Shown one piece after another: positions 51,348 to 59,974 of a stretch of 64,000 nt of DNA. Every line of letters begins with the position of its first letter. Within the stretch, counting starts at the first letter, position 1. A program made the position numbers and the translations under genes. This stretch comes from Robertmurraya kyonggiensis. Its GTDB lineage: Bacteria > Bacillota > Bacilli > Bacillales > Cytobacillaceae. Under the pieces are notes generated by a model. The model saw nothing but the letters and a program-made list of their open reading frames with translations. It did no database searches and was not told the DNA's origin. Where the stretch lies: NCBI RefSeq assembly GCF_005116465.1, contig NZ_SWBM01000005.1, forward strand, positions 186,001-250,000, in the 5' to 3' direction.

Positions 51348-51671
51348 ATGCAGATGACGATATTTACCCTACCGATTTCGATGCTACTCTTTTTTGTACT
51401 GTTCTTTGGAATTGGTTTTATTTTAAATATGCTATTAAGAATGACTTGGATTATGGCATTTGTCTATCCGATCATCACCATTTTTATTGTTGATAAAGTG
51501 AGATTCATCGAATATTTTACAGATAGTAAATCATCTTTTACTGAACTAGGAACAAGATTTTCTCATTTAGCCCTTGCGGATATTCTAATTCTTAGCAGCG
51601 GACTTGCTGGAGCAATTGGAGCAGGAATAACAATGAGAATTCTTCGCAAAAAAGGATATCGAATGTTTTAA
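51348..51671 (+). CDS. yuiB: Small membrane protein YuiB
   Basis: 107 residues from ATG 51348 after AGGGAGG; TTG 51339 and ATG 51354 are alternatives. Three membrane helices (about 5-30, 32-48 and 78-100 with ILSSGLAGAIGAGITMRIL), and a loop with FIEYFTDSKSSFTEL. It matches YuiB of B. subtilis, function unknown. Located before yuiC, as there. Confidence 0.85.
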   Translation: MQMTIFTLPISMLLFFVLFFGIGFILNMLLRMTWIMAFVYPIITIFIVDKVRFIEYFTDSKSSFTELGTRFSHLALADILILSSGLAGAIGAGITMRILRKKGYRMF

Positions 51672-51701
51672 AACCTTCACTAAAAATGTGAAGGTTTTTT
51701 T
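51670..51701 (+). terminator. Terminator of yuiB
   Basis: AAACCTTCAC pairs with GTGAAGGTTT, then TTTTT. Confidence 0.92.
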
Positions 51702-51817
51702 ATATGTGCAGCTAATTATATTGAATTTTCTATATATTTTAACAAAAATCGCTCAATCTCATGAATAATTCATCGCAAGATCGGAAATGAATAGTCATGG
51801 GAGGAGCGATTTTTTAG

Positions 51818-52513
51818 ATGAGAAACTTTAAAAATTGGACAAGACGTTTGTTGATGACATTTTTATTTTGTGCAGCTTTGATGACAACATATCAGGGAAT
51901 TTCTGGTGTCGAGGCCATGTCACTTACCACATACCTTGGTCACGAAGAGGAAAATGATTCCACTACGGATCACAAATTTAAACCGATGGAAGTTGCTTTT
52001 AAATTTTTACAAAAAGTAACGAATACGGATTTAAAAATATCTTCGAGTGAAAAAGTATCTGGAACGCCGCCTACTTTAGATGAAATGGATTGGTCCAAAT
52101 ATCCAAGTACAGAAGTGACTGCGACTGGCTATACAGCTGGAGTAGAATCAACTGGAAAAGGACCTGAACATCCCCAATACGGAATTACGTATTCAGGGGT
52201 AAAAGTAACACGTGACCTGTATTCAACGGTTGCAGCAGACTTAAATGTGTTTCCGATTGGCACAATTCTCTATATCCCTGGCTATGGTTATGGTGTTGTA
52301 GCGGATAAGGGAGGAGCCATTAAAGGAAATGAAGTCGACCTTTATTACGATACAGTTGAAGAAGTATATGAAAAATGGGGTAAGAAGAAGCTCGAAGTCT
52401 ACGTAATCGAAAAAGGTGACGGGAAGCTGACAGAAGAAGAATTAAAAGCGTTAAATGAAAATGAATCGATGCAGGTGTTTCGCCAGCAAATCATTCAATC
52501 TAAAAGTGAATAA
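51818..52513 (+). CDS. yuiC: 3D-domain murein hydrolase YuiC (Sps family)
   Basis: 231 residues. N-terminal signal-anchor ([19 protein letters not shown]), a linker and the 3D domain: [61 protein letters not shown], which holds the three conserved Asp. The Sps/MltA-like fold is a lytic transglycosylase acting on peptidoglycan in stationary-phase cells. ATG 51818 follows GGGAGGAGCG. Confidence 0.9.
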   Translation: MRNFKNWTRRLLMTFLFCAALMTTYQGISGVEAMSLTTYLGHEEENDSTTDHKFKPMEVAFKFLQKVTNTDLKISSSEKVSGTPPTLDEMDWSKYPSTEVTATGYTAGVESTGKGPEHPQYGITYSGVKVTRDLYSTVAADLNVFPIGTILYIPGYGYGVVADKGGAIKGNEVDLYYDTVEEVYEKWGKKKLEVYVIEKGDGKLTEEELKALNENESMQVFRQQIIQSKSE

Positions 52514-52516
52514 TAC

Positions 52517-52559
52517 AGAAAAACTGACCTCTACATTTTTGAGTAGAGGTCAGTTTTTC
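52517..52559. terminator. Bidirectional terminator between yuiC and yuiD
   Basis: GAAAAACTGACCTCTAC pairs with GTAGAGGTCAGTTTTTC. Confidence 0.95.
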
Positions 52560-53039
52560 TCATAGATATACTATATAATGTAGAATAAGAGTTAACAGAA
52601 TTCCTGTTAATCCTCCAAAGAAAACCTCAAGTGGCTTATGTCCTAATAGTTCCTTTAATTCTTTTTGCTTTGTTTTATCAGCTTTTTTGGGCCAATCCCT
52701 TACTTCATCGACGAATTTATTGAAATCCGTGACCAAACGATTTAATACAATCGCTTGCTCGCCGGCTTGACGACGAACCCCGGTAGCATCAAACATCGTG
52801 ATAATGGCAAATATCGCTGAAATGGCAAAAACATTCGAATCAAAGCCCGATTCCATACCAATACCAGTCGACAATGCCGTTACTGCAGCCGAGTGAGAGC
52901 TAGGCATTCCACCAGTGCTCGTTAGTAACGACCAGTTGAGCTTTTTCGTAACGGCGAAATGAATCGGGACCTTTACAAATTGGGCAAAGAATATTGCGAA
53001 AATTGCGGCCCATAGTGAGAAATTCATCAATAAATCCAA
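52560..53039 (-). CDS. yuiD: Divergent PAP2 family protein YuiD
   Basis: About 160 residues from TTG 53039, which has AAAGGTGG 8 bases upstream and gives MDLLMNFSLWAAIF, like the known YuiD start; longer frames to 53168 run into the divergent gene. Four or so membrane segments, the PAP2-like STGGMPSSHSAAVTALSTG motif, and MFDATGVRRQAGEQA. The phosphatase His is kept (SSHS). Substrate unknown. Confidence 0.88.
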   Translation of the reverse strand: MDLLMNFSLWAAIFAIFFAQFVKVPIHFAVTKKLNWSLLTSTGGMPSSHSAAVTALSTGIGMESGFDSNVFAISAIFAIITMFDATGVRRQAGEQAIVLNRLVTDFNKFVDEVRDWPKKADKTKQKELKELLGHKPLEVFFGGLTGILLTLILHYIVYL

Positions 53040-53096
53040 TGTTGTAACCACCTTTGTGTTGGAAAATAAGAAGATATTTTTAAAGGGTGAGGCAAA

Positions 53097-53477
53097 ATGA
53101 CTGAATATCCACTCGAATACTATCAATTCTTTGTTCATTTTAATGAAGGCGACTATTATACCTGTCATGACTTACTGGAAGAAATGTGGATGACCGATAA
53201 ATCGAATCTGTTTTTAAAAGGGCTTCTACAGATGAGTGTGGCCATATATCATTATGAATATGGAAATGTAAAAGGTGCTCGTGCGATGATGAAAACCGCC
53301 AACGAATATTTACAGGACTATCGTCCAAAACATTGGGGACTTGATCTTGAAAAAGTATATCCGTTTATCGAAGCTAGTTTAACCATTATACCACAACACT
53401 TGGATCGAGTTTCCTACGAAAAAGTAGACACTTTACCCCAGTTGCCACAGCTATATTTATATTTGGAAGATAGTTAG
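53097..53477 (+). CDS. DUF309 protein
   Basis: 126 residues, all helical. FVHFNEGDYYTCHDLLEEMWM holds the DUF309 HDxxE(x)xW motif, followed by FLKGLLQMSVAIYHYEYGNVKGARAMM. No known reaction. ATG 53097 follows AAAGGGTGAGG, and it is divergent from yuiD by 57 bases. Confidence 0.87.
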   Translation: MTEYPLEYYQFFVHFNEGDYYTCHDLLEEMWMTDKSNLFLKGLLQMSVAIYHYEYGNVKGARAMMKTANEYLQDYRPKHWGLDLEKVYPFIEASLTIIPQHLDRVSYEKVDTLPQLPQLYLYLEDS

Positions 53478-53537
53478 ATAGTCGAAACTTTTCTTCCTTT
53501 CATATATAATAAAATCATATTTCTTGGGGGTGACGTA

Positions 53538-55043
53538 ATGTTTAATGTGAACAATGTAGTAAATTTTCAAGATAAGTATGAATGCTTAGTGGTCGGTTTT
53601 TATGACAAACCAGATAAGTTTTCTGGTAGTTTATCAAATCTAGATGAGTTATTTCAAGGTCAATTAACGGAACTTGTTAAAAGTGGGGACATTTCTGCTA
53701 AAAAGAAATCTGTCTCAAAAATACATACTTTTGAAAAAATAGGGGCAAAAAGATTATTTTTCGTAGGCTTAGGAAAAGAAAAGGAAGCATCCTTTGAAAT
53801 TCTTCGCGAAGCTTTTGGAAAAGTATTTAAGGAGATTCAAAGTGCAAAGCTTGAAGAAGTAGCCGTGTACTTAGATTCATTTACTTCGGAAACGATTGAA
53901 GCTCTTGATGCTACCCATGCTCTAGGTGAGGCATTGCCACTTGCTACATATGAGTTTGAAGGCTATAAGCAAAAATCAAATGAGCCAAAAAAAGAAATTG
54001 AAAAAGTTATCGTTTTAACGGAGCAAGATGAGGAAGAAATCCAAGCTGCATTAGCAGTAGGTTATGTGTATGGAAAAGGAACAAATTCCGCTCGTACACT
54101 TGTGAATACACCTGGAAATTTATTAACGGCAACTGACATGGCCAACTATGCAAAAGAGCTTGGTGATAAATACGGTTTTGAAGTAGAGATCTTGGAAAAA
54201 GAAGATATGTTAAAGCTTGGGATGGGCGCTTTGCTAGCCGTGAACCAAGGATCAGCTGAACCGCCCAAAATGATCGTTCTGAAATATCAAGGGAAGGACG
54301 AATGGAAGGATGTTATTGGCTTAGTTGGAAAAGGAATTACCTTTGATACAGGTGGTTACTCGATCAAGACAAAGGATGGCATTGTTGGCATGAAATCTGA
54401 TATGGGTGGAGCAGCTGCTGTTTTAGGAGCCATGGAAATTATCGGAGAACTTCAGCCTGAACAAAATGTCGTTGCCGTGATTCCTTCAACTGACAATATG
54501 GTCAGTGGTACAGCATTTAAGCCGGATGATGTAATCACTTCTATGAGTGGTAAAACAATTGAAGTGCTGAATACAGATGCGGAAGGACGCCTTGTTTTAG
54601 CAGATGCGGTTACGTATGCGAAGCATCATGGAGCGAATTATCTAGTTGATATCGCTACATTAACGGGTGGTGTTATCGTTGCACTTGGAACGGAAACAAC
54701 AGGTGCTTTAACGAATGATGAAGCATGGTTCGAGCAGGTATTAGAAGCTTCCTATGAAGCAGGTGAACCAATTTGGCGCTTACCATTGTTTGAAAACGAT
54801 ATTGAACGAGTTCGTAGCAGTAAGATTGCCGATTTAAATAATTCTCCTGGCCGAGAAGGACACGCCATTATGGGTGGAGCATTTGTCGGAGAATTTGCAG
54901 AAGGTACACCTTGGGTACATCTTGATATTGCTGGAACGGCGACAACTTCCAAAATAACTGATATGGGCCCTTCAGGAGCAACTGGTGTAATGACACGCAC
55001 GTTAGCTCTGTTGGTTGAACGATTCGAAGGAATCGAATCTTAA
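53538..55043 (+). CDS. pepA: Leucyl aminopeptidase (M17 family)
   Basis: 501 residues. N-terminal macro-like domain (about 1-165), then the M17 catalytic domain: [33 protein letters not shown], and the signature [14 protein letters not shown], plus DIATLTGG. The metal ligands and the bicarbonate-site Arg (EGRL) are present. Cytosolic hexameric peptidase. ATG 53538 follows CTTGGGGGTGACGTA. Corresponds to yuiE in B. subtilis. Confidence 0.95.
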   Translation: MFNVNNVVNFQDKYECLVVGFYDKPDKFSGSLSNLDELFQGQLTELVKSGDISAKKKSVSKIHTFEKIGAKRLFFVGLGKEKEASFEILREAFGKVFKEIQSAKLEEVAVYLDSFTSETIEALDATHALGEALPLATYEFEGYKQKSNEPKKEIEKVIVLTEQDEEEIQAALAVGYVYGKGTNSARTLVNTPGNLLTATDMANYAKELGDKYGFEVEILEKEDMLKLGMGALLAVNQGSAEPPKMIVLKYQGKDEWKDVIGLVGKGITFDTGGYSIKTKDGIVGMKSDMGGAAAVLGAMEIIGELQPEQNVVAVIPSTDNMVSGTAFKPDDVITSMSGKTIEVLNTDAEGRLVLADAVTYAKHHGANYLVDIATLTGGVIVALGTETTGALTNDEAWFEQVLEASYEAGEPIWRLPLFENDIERVRSSKIADLNNSPGREGHAIMGGAFVGEFAEGTPWVHLDIAGTATTSKITDMGPSGATGVMTRTLALLVERFEGIES

Positions 55044-55050
55044 AATTTTT

Positions 55051-55084
55051 TAACAGCTTCTCATTTTATGGGGAGCTGTTTTTT
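55051..55084 (+). terminator. Terminator of pepA
   Basis: AACAGCTTC/GGGAGCTGTT with a T run. Confidence 0.85.
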
Positions 55085-55160
55085 CGTGCCTTATTTTATG
55101 GACATGCAACTAAACTTCTGAGATTACGTCTACTGAATTAAGAATGTCATAATTTATGAG

Positions 55161-55892
55161 GTGGGTAGGATTAAAAAGCTATTATATGCGTTATTCATAT
55201 TGTTTTTTCTGGTTGGTTGCAATGCAACTTCAGATTCTGATGGTGAAACTCCTAAGGATACGAATAATGAAGAGGTTACATCTGATGACGGTGTTGATAA
55301 GCCAAGTACTGACGACGAAGAGGAAGCTCCTGAAGTTGAAGAAACACCAGTGGAAGAAGTGGCTACTATCAATATTCAAGAATATTTTCCTCCTGAAAAT
55401 GTTATAAAGCATTTTAGAGGAGAAGGAAATGAGTACGCATCTGAAGTTGAAACGATTTTTCAAAGAGAAGGAGAATTCTTAGTATCTTTGGGGAACAACG
55501 GAGGAACACAGGTTTTAAGGGTGTATCAATTAACACAGAACGGAATTCATCTAGTCTATGAAGTGCCTGAATACTATGAGGAATCACCGCCATCAGTAGC
55601 GTCGCTTCAAGAACAGTTTCAGATACAGGATGTGTTGACAGTACCTGTTGAAAAGGGAAGGATGATAAACGGCTGGGAAATTGTTGATATCGCTCATGAG
55701 CTTACATTGCCAATTGGAACTCTAAATGATGTCATCGTCTTGGAGAAAACAAATGGAAATGAAAGCATGAATCGGCATTACTGGGCAAAACAATATGGCC
55801 TTGTGAAAAAGGAGTTCTACTATAAAAATGAAGATGCATATGAGTTAATGGTCACGACTGAATTAGAAAAAGTAGAAGAATTGCCCCAATGA
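55161..55892 (+). CDS. Hypothetical lipoprotein with acidic linker
   Basis: About 243 residues from GTG 55161. Signal IKKLLYALFILFFLVGCN with lipobox LVGC, then about 45 residues of Asp/Glu/Thr/Pro (DDGVDKPSTDDEEEAPEVEE), and a soluble domain (INIQEYFPPENVIKHFRGEGNEYA, VVDIAHELTLPIGTLNDVIVLEKT, YWAKQYGLVKKEFYY). The last part resembles lipoprotein domains that follow electron-transport or spore genes, but I know no family name. The start is unusual: GTG has a poor site, while an in-frame ATT at 55170 sits 5 bases after GAGGTGG-GTAGG. Confidence 0.7.
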   Translation: MGRIKKLLYALFILFFLVGCNATSDSDGETPKDTNNEEVTSDDGVDKPSTDDEEEAPEVEETPVEEVATINIQEYFPPENVIKHFRGEGNEYASEVETIFQREGEFLVSLGNNGGTQVLRVYQLTQNGIHLVYEVPEYYEESPPSVASLQEQFQIQDVLTVPVEKGRMINGWEIVDIAHELTLPIGTLNDVIVLEKTNGNESMNRHYWAKQYGLVKKEFYYKNEDAYELMVTTELEKVEELPQ

Positions 55893-55982
55893 TAAGTGTG
55901 AATTTCCTTAATCAGCCCACTCTAATTAGGTGCTTGTTGCATATGCAATAGGGAAGGAGTGTAATATTAAGGAGGTTTGAGA

Positions 55983-56297
55983 ATGCGTTATTATAGAGGG
56001 CCTTTTGTGCCTGATCAAAGGTTCTTTTTTGCCTTTGGAGCTCCGTTTTGGGGAGGCTTGATTGGTGGCTTAGCTGGTGGCCTAATCGGTGGAGCCTTTG
56101 CTCGTCCGAGGCCGTTTCCTTACCCAGTACCGTATGGTCCGTATGGCTTTGGGGGACCAGGCGGTTTTGGTAACCCTGGAAACTTTGGTGGTGGATATGG
56201 AAATTTTGGTGGTCCCGGACCTTATGGAAATAATGTTTTAGGAGCCTATGGAAACAAAGGGAATTTTGGAAACTTCGGTGGTCCACCGTTTTATTAG
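55983..56297 (+). CDS. Small Gly/Pro/Tyr-rich protein with glycine-zipper helix
   Basis: 104 residues from ATG 55983, with AAGGAGGT five bases upstream. Basic aromatic start (MRYYRGPFVPDQRFFF), a glycine zipper (WGGLIGGLAGGLIGGAF, about 23-39), then a low-complexity tail of FGNPGNFGGGYGNFGGPGP type. Such proteins occur in spore coats or at membranes of Bacillus. Tail repeats resemble GFG/NFGG modules of self-assembling proteins. Function unknown. Confidence 0.75.
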   Translation: MRYYRGPFVPDQRFFFAFGAPFWGGLIGGLAGGLIGGAFARPRPFPYPVPYGPYGFGGPGGFGNPGNFGGGYGNFGGPGPYGNNVLGAYGNKGNFGNFGGPPFY

Positions 56298-56304
56298 TAG
56301 GTGG

Positions 56305-56348
56305 TAAAAGAGAAATGCATATCAATGTGAGGTGCATTTCTCTTTTAT
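56305..56348 (+). terminator. Terminator of the Gly-rich gene
   Basis: AAAAGAGAAATGCA pairs with TGCATTTCTCTTTT. Confidence 0.92.
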
Positions 56349-56421
56349 TCTAGAAAATTATTCCAATTAAACTAAGATTATAATATAATCGTAGAAATAT
56401 CAAAAAAGGGAGGGAGTTCTT

Positions 56422-56871
56422 GTGGAGGCTTGTTTCATTTGCAACAAACATGCTGGGAAGATACAGACTGCTGGATTGACGATTTATGAAGACGAATTGG
56501 TTTATATTGGTCACATTGATAGAAATGGAGAACCCAATTATTTAGGCCACATTATGATTGACTTAAAAAGGCATGCTCCAACGCTTGGGGATATGAGTGA
56601 GGAAGAGGCAAAAGCATTTGGGTTGATGTTGGCTAGGGTAAGCAAGGCGTTAATGGACAATGAACATGCGGAACATATTTATTCGTATGTTTTGGGGGAT
56701 GCAGTTCCTCATCTTCATATGCACCTAGTGCCACGTTATCCGAATACACCTAAAGAATATTGGGGTCCCAATGCTGTATACGATTGGCCACAAGCTCCGA
56801 TGGGAACAAATTCAGAGGTTATTGACCTTTGTGCTCGTATTAAAAAGTATTTAGATAATGCCTATGACTAA
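56422..56871 (+). CDS. HIT-family nucleotide hydrolase/transferase
   Basis: 149 residues. Zinc-site-like CFIC at the N-terminus, LGHIMIDLKRHAPTLGDMSEEEA, and the histidine triad PHLHMHLVPRY (H97, H99, H101). HIT proteins hydrolyse or transfer nucleoside phosphates on dinucleotides or nucleoside phosphoramidates. GTG 56422 follows GGGAGGGAG. The stop lies inside the next gene, so the two proteins are probably made in similar amounts. Confidence 0.88.
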   Translation: MEACFICNKHAGKIQTAGLTIYEDELVYIGHIDRNGEPNYLGHIMIDLKRHAPTLGDMSEEEAKAFGLMLARVSKALMDNEHAEHIYSYVLGDAVPHLHMHLVPRYPNTPKEYWGPNAVYDWPQAPMGTNSEVIDLCARIKKYLDNAYD

Positions 56872-57676
56872 CCATATACATGATTTTAACTGGGTTGGTA
56901 GTCAAGAGGATTTCGTTGATAAACCATATATTAAGCAACTTTCGCATGTAGTTGTGGGGCTTTATGGTGGCAATTCAAATGCAGGACAATACAAAAATGA
57001 AGACGGATGCTTGGTATGGCTGAATGAAAAGGAAGGTTGGGAGTTTGCTATTATTCTTGATGCACATAAAACTGCAGAGAGTGCTGAGATTGTGTTAGAA
57101 CTGTTTGAGGAAGAAAAATATCACATAAAGAAACTATTATCATTGCCGAGAGCTCAGCAAATGTTCAAACCCCTAGAAGAAAAGATATTAAGTATGTTCC
57201 AATCAGAAGCCTTTTTGGAAAGGTGTCGAAATGCTACTGGTGAAACAGCTTGTTTAATAGTAGTGAGAAAAGATAAGTATGTATGGTGGTTCTCGGTAGG
57301 GGACTGTATTCTCTACTTATTCCATGAAGAATTAGCAGCACTTGGACAGTACCAAGTAAACCAAAGACAATTCTATGAATGGGTGGGACAAGTTAATACT
57401 TTTGAGCAAGAGGTTCCTTGTTACAGTAGTGGAATAAAGGAATTGAGAAAAGGAGAAAATCATCTTTTTCTAACAACAGATGGTTTAATAGAATGTCCGG
57501 GAGAACCCTATTCAAATCCAATAACCATTTATAATTCCTTTTTAAACACTGTAGATGCTGAGTGTATTCAACACATGATAGAGATAATACAGTCTCATAA
57601 TGTCAGAGATAGTACAACTATCGTTTCTTGGAAAGTAGATATCTCGAAGGAAACCACAAAACCAAGTGATCAATGA
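56858..57676 (+). CDS. PP2C-like serine/threonine phosphatase domain protein
   Basis: 272 residues. PP2C elements occur in order: NEDG (47-50, where RNQD normally is), ILDAH (66-70, for DGxG), GET (128-130, for GTTA), VGDCILYLF (147-155), TTDGL (206-210) and RDSTTIV (250-256). The first metal motif is LDAH rather than ADGMG, so activity is likely but altered. No anchor. ATG 56858 overlaps the HIT gene by 14 bases; ATG 56864 is another choice. It could dephosphorylate proteins or sense nucleotides with its HIT partner. Confidence 0.75.
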   Translation: MPMTNHIHDFNWVGSQEDFVDKPYIKQLSHVVVGLYGGNSNAGQYKNEDGCLVWLNEKEGWEFAIILDAHKTAESAEIVLELFEEEKYHIKKLLSLPRAQQMFKPLEEKILSMFQSEAFLERCRNATGETACLIVVRKDKYVWWFSVGDCILYLFHEELAALGQYQVNQRQFYEWVGQVNTFEQEVPCYSSGIKELRKGENHLFLTTDGLIECPGEPYSNPITIYNSFLNTVDAECIQHMIEIIQSHNVRDSTTIVSWKVDISKETTKPSDQ

Positions 57677-57681
57677 TTTAA

Positions 57682-57716
57682 GAAATAGGTGCACTATAAA
57701 ATGCACCTATTTTTCT
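57682..57716. terminator. Bidirectional terminator after the PP2C-like gene
   Basis: AAATAGGTGCA pairs with TGCACCTATTT, then TTCTTATT. Confidence 0.9.
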
Positions 57717-58105
57717 TATTTTCGCCACCGTAATGATAGGCTAAGATGGCAGCAGTCCAGATCTGCTGCAACAGAACTGAAATTGAGTATTAGCCCATCA
57801 GGGTTAAAGGAAATTTTAGGTGTTGTTTGAATGCCTGTGTTTTTTAACATTTGATTGACCTTGGCTTGCTCGGAATTTTGTGCAGCTGTCATGAGATCAA
57901 AGGCAAACTGTCTTGACGTTGACATTCTATCTAGTAAAATACTTGCGTCTTTCATAATAATTTGCATATGTTTGGCAGAGGTTATGAATAATGTTGGATC
58001 TACTTGTGGAAGTACTCGTTGGTAATAATAAGGTGGTGGATAAAAATAAGGGACATAGTTATTAGGAGGAGGGAAATAGTAAGCTCTACGCTGATGCGGA
58101 TGCAC
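57716..58105 (-). CDS. Hypothetical Pro/Tyr-rich N-terminal protein
   Basis: About 129 residues from GTG 58105, because AAAGGAGATGAAA precedes it; the frame runs up to 58138. The N-terminus is low-complexity (FPPPNNYVPYFYPPPYYYQR), followed by a helical domain (HMQIIMKDASILLDRMSTSRQFAFDLMTAAQ, then NQMLKNTGIQTTP) and a beta end (GLILNFSSVAADLDCCHLSLSLRW). Possibly a spore-associated protein by composition; I do not recognise it. Confidence 0.65.
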   Translation of the reverse strand: MHPHQRRAYYFPPPNNYVPYFYPPPYYYQRVLPQVDPTLFITSAKHMQIIMKDASILLDRMSTSRQFAFDLMTAAQNSEQAKVNQMLKNTGIQTTPKISFNPDGLILNFSSVAADLDCCHLSLSLRWRK

Positions 58106-58162
58106 ACTTTCATCTCCTTTCTTCTTGAGCATCTCCACTATGTATATGCAAGAAAGGCTTGG

Positions 58163-58738
58163 CTAATGTTTTTTCCAATTTTTACTCCCGTACCATAAAA
58201 GAATAAAGAGTATTAACACTAAAACAATGAAAACAGTAAAAGGAGAAAAGGAATTTGACCAGGCTTCATGCCAAATGGACTTAACCTTGTGGGTGAACGG
58301 TTCAGGAATATGTTCTACTCTCGGGCCACTACTTTGAAGCATCTCCACTCCATAACCACCGATAGTCGGAGTCAAAAATTGTCCGTCCTTCTCTAGCCAG
58401 AGCTCGACAATGTCCCCGGTCCGAACATGAACGCTTTTTCCAGTATAGTCAATCCAGTCAGGCACATAGAGATACTGCACCTCAATCAGTTCTTGAACGG
58501 ATTCAGGAGGTGTGATAGTTTGCTGATAAATTTCCTCAATTTTAATAATCATCTTTCGCGACTGAGTTTGGTCTTCTTTAAACTCCTCAACCAATGAATC
58601 ATCGATGACCTTTCCGCTCACATGAAGATGTGCTTCTTGTTTCCGTTCTTTTACTACGGCTGGATCAGGAGCAGCTAGTACCCAAGATGGCAAAACAAAT
58701 AAACAGACTAAGAGTAGCAGGATTTGGTATAATTTCAT
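58163..58738 (-). CDS. Hypothetical exported protein with C-terminal membrane anchor
   Basis: 191 residues from ATG 58738 with AAAGGTGGAAATGG upstream; the frame starts at 58828. N-terminal Sec signal (ILLLLVCLFVLPSWVLA), an extracellular domain (about 24-155) with HLHVSGKVIDDSLVEEF, QYLYVPDWIDYTGKSVHVRTGDIVELWLE and GGYGVEMLQSSG, and a C-terminal helix (SPFTVFIVLVLILFILLWYG) with a KNWKKH tail inside. It is a type I-like surface protein. Divergent from the DedA gene. Function unknown. Confidence 0.75.
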   Translation of the reverse strand: MKLYQILLLLVCLFVLPSWVLAAPDPAVVKERKQEAHLHVSGKVIDDSLVEEFKEDQTQSRKMIIKIEEIYQQTITPPESVQELIEVQYLYVPDWIDYTGKSVHVRTGDIVELWLEKDGQFLTPTIGGYGVEMLQSSGPRVEHIPEPFTHKVKSIWHEAWSNSFSPFTVFIVLVLILFILLWYGSKNWKKH

Positions 58739-58829
58739 TAACCATTTCCACCTTTTGTTCTTTTTTAAATAATAAGACGAATTTTTAAGGGGAAAGTTTC
58801 TTGATCCCGAGAAGGGAAGGAGCAACAAA

Positions 58830-59435
58830 ATGGAGCTCGAATTTATTTTAGATATTATAGAAAAAAGCGGTTATTTGGGCCTTTTTCTATGGCTTTGGTT
58901 AGGTGTGTTTGGTGCTCCACTTCCGAATGAGGTTATTGTTATGACTGTTGGGCTTGCAGCATCAGAGGAAGTACTGAATACGATAGGCACCTTTATTGTT
59001 ACATACGGAGGCATTTTAGCCGGATTAACAACAGCTTATTTGCTTGGGAGGATCGTTGGCGGTCCACTGCTCCCTTTTTTACAAAAACGGAAGCATTTTG
59101 CGAATGTGATTGAGCGTTCGCTTAAAGTGATGGATAAATATCATTCCTATTCTTTATCGTTTAGCTATTTTCTGCCAGGCTTAAGAAATTTTGTTCCATT
59201 TTTATATGGGGTCAGCAAATTACCGATAAAAACGTTTATGCTCTTTGCATACTCTGGCGCTTTCGTATGGGTCACGATTGTTTTTAGTTTGGGTTACTGG
59301 TTTGGCGATCATAAAGAAAAAATCTTTGATTTTGAGAAAGAACTTATAATCGTCGGAGTTGTTCTTGTACTGGGTTATTTGTTGTTTGCATTTTTTCGTA
59401 GGAAAAAGAAGGAAAAACTCAATTCAATGTCATAA
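58830..59435 (+). CDS. DedA-family membrane protein
   Basis: 201 residues. GAPLPNEVIVMTVGLAASEE (with the DedA acidic residue), the amphipathic segment GGPLLPFLQKRKHF, and SYFLPGLRNFVPFLYGVSKLPIKTF with the RxxxP-like motif. DedA proteins are half-transporter lipid scramblase or undecaprenyl-phosphate translocases. Five or so membrane helices. ATG 58830 follows GGGAAGGAGCAAC. Confidence 0.88.
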   Translation: MELEFILDIIEKSGYLGLFLWLWLGVFGAPLPNEVIVMTVGLAASEEVLNTIGTFIVTYGGILAGLTTAYLLGRIVGGPLLPFLQKRKHFANVIERSLKVMDKYHSYSLSFSYFLPGLRNFVPFLYGVSKLPIKTFMLFAYSGAFVWVTIVFSLGYWFGDHKEKIFDFEKELIIVGVVLVLGYLLFAFFRRKKKEKLNSMS

Positions 59436-59469
59436 ACATTAGTAGAAACGAATTTGGAGGGGATAGGGA

Positions 59470-59853
59470 ATGGATTTTTCAAAAACGCTTATGAATACAT
59501 TAGGGATCGAAATTACGACATTAGAAAAAGGGCATGTAGTTGCAACGATGCCTGTAGATGATAGAACACGTCAACCATTCGGTTTGTTGCATGGTGGAGC
59601 GTCAGTTGCCTTAGCGGAAACTGTTGCATCTGTGGGGGCGTTTGAATTGATTGACCAGGAAACAGAGGCGGCTGTTGGGCTTGAAATCAACGCGAATCAT
59701 GTAAGAGGAAAGAAAGATGGAATTGTTACTGCGACCGGAACTGTACTTCATCAAGGAAAAACTACAATGGTATGGGATATTAAAATTACTGATGAAGAGA
59801 ATAAGTTAATCTGTGTTTCGAGATGTACGATGGCAGTGGTGAAAAGGAAGTAG
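59470..59853 (+). CDS. yuxO: Hotdog-fold thioesterase (YuxO/PaaI type)
   Basis: 127 residues. PaaI/4HBT signature DRTRQPFGLLHGGASVALAETVASVGA with the H-G-G and active-site E/D region, then EINANHVRGKKDG. It hydrolyses small acyl-CoAs such as DHNA-CoA or aromatic-CoA. ATG 59470 follows TTGGAGGGGATAGGG. Convergent with the mrp operon, as yuxO is in B. subtilis. Confidence 0.88.
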   Translation: MDFSKTLMNTLGIEITTLEKGHVVATMPVDDRTRQPFGLLHGGASVALAETVASVGAFELIDQETEAAVGLEINANHVRGKKDGIVTATGTVLHQGKTTMVWDIKITDEENKLICVSRCTMAVVKRK

Positions 59854-59867
59854 TATTTTGATGTTTA

Positions 59868-59907
59868 GACCGATATATTTGAATAACGACCGATATATTG
59901 AAAAATA
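59868..59907. repeat. Two 20-bp units of the ATATCGGTC repeat (reverse orientation)
   Basis: GACCGATATATTTGAATAAC and GACCGATATATTGAAAAATA are two head-to-tail 20-base units. Their reverse complements match the array at 37723-37842. Located again between convergent genes, next to a terminator. Confidence 0.85.
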
Positions 59908-59933
59908 AGCTCGAAATCAGTTACATAAACCCC

Positions 59934-59969
59934 AAAAAAGAACCAAACTATCAAAAGTTTGGTTCTTTT
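59934..59969. terminator. Bidirectional terminator between yuxO and mrpG
   Basis: AAAAGAACCAAACT pairs with AGTTTGGTTCTTTT. Confidence 0.93.
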
Positions 59970-59974
59970 CGTGC

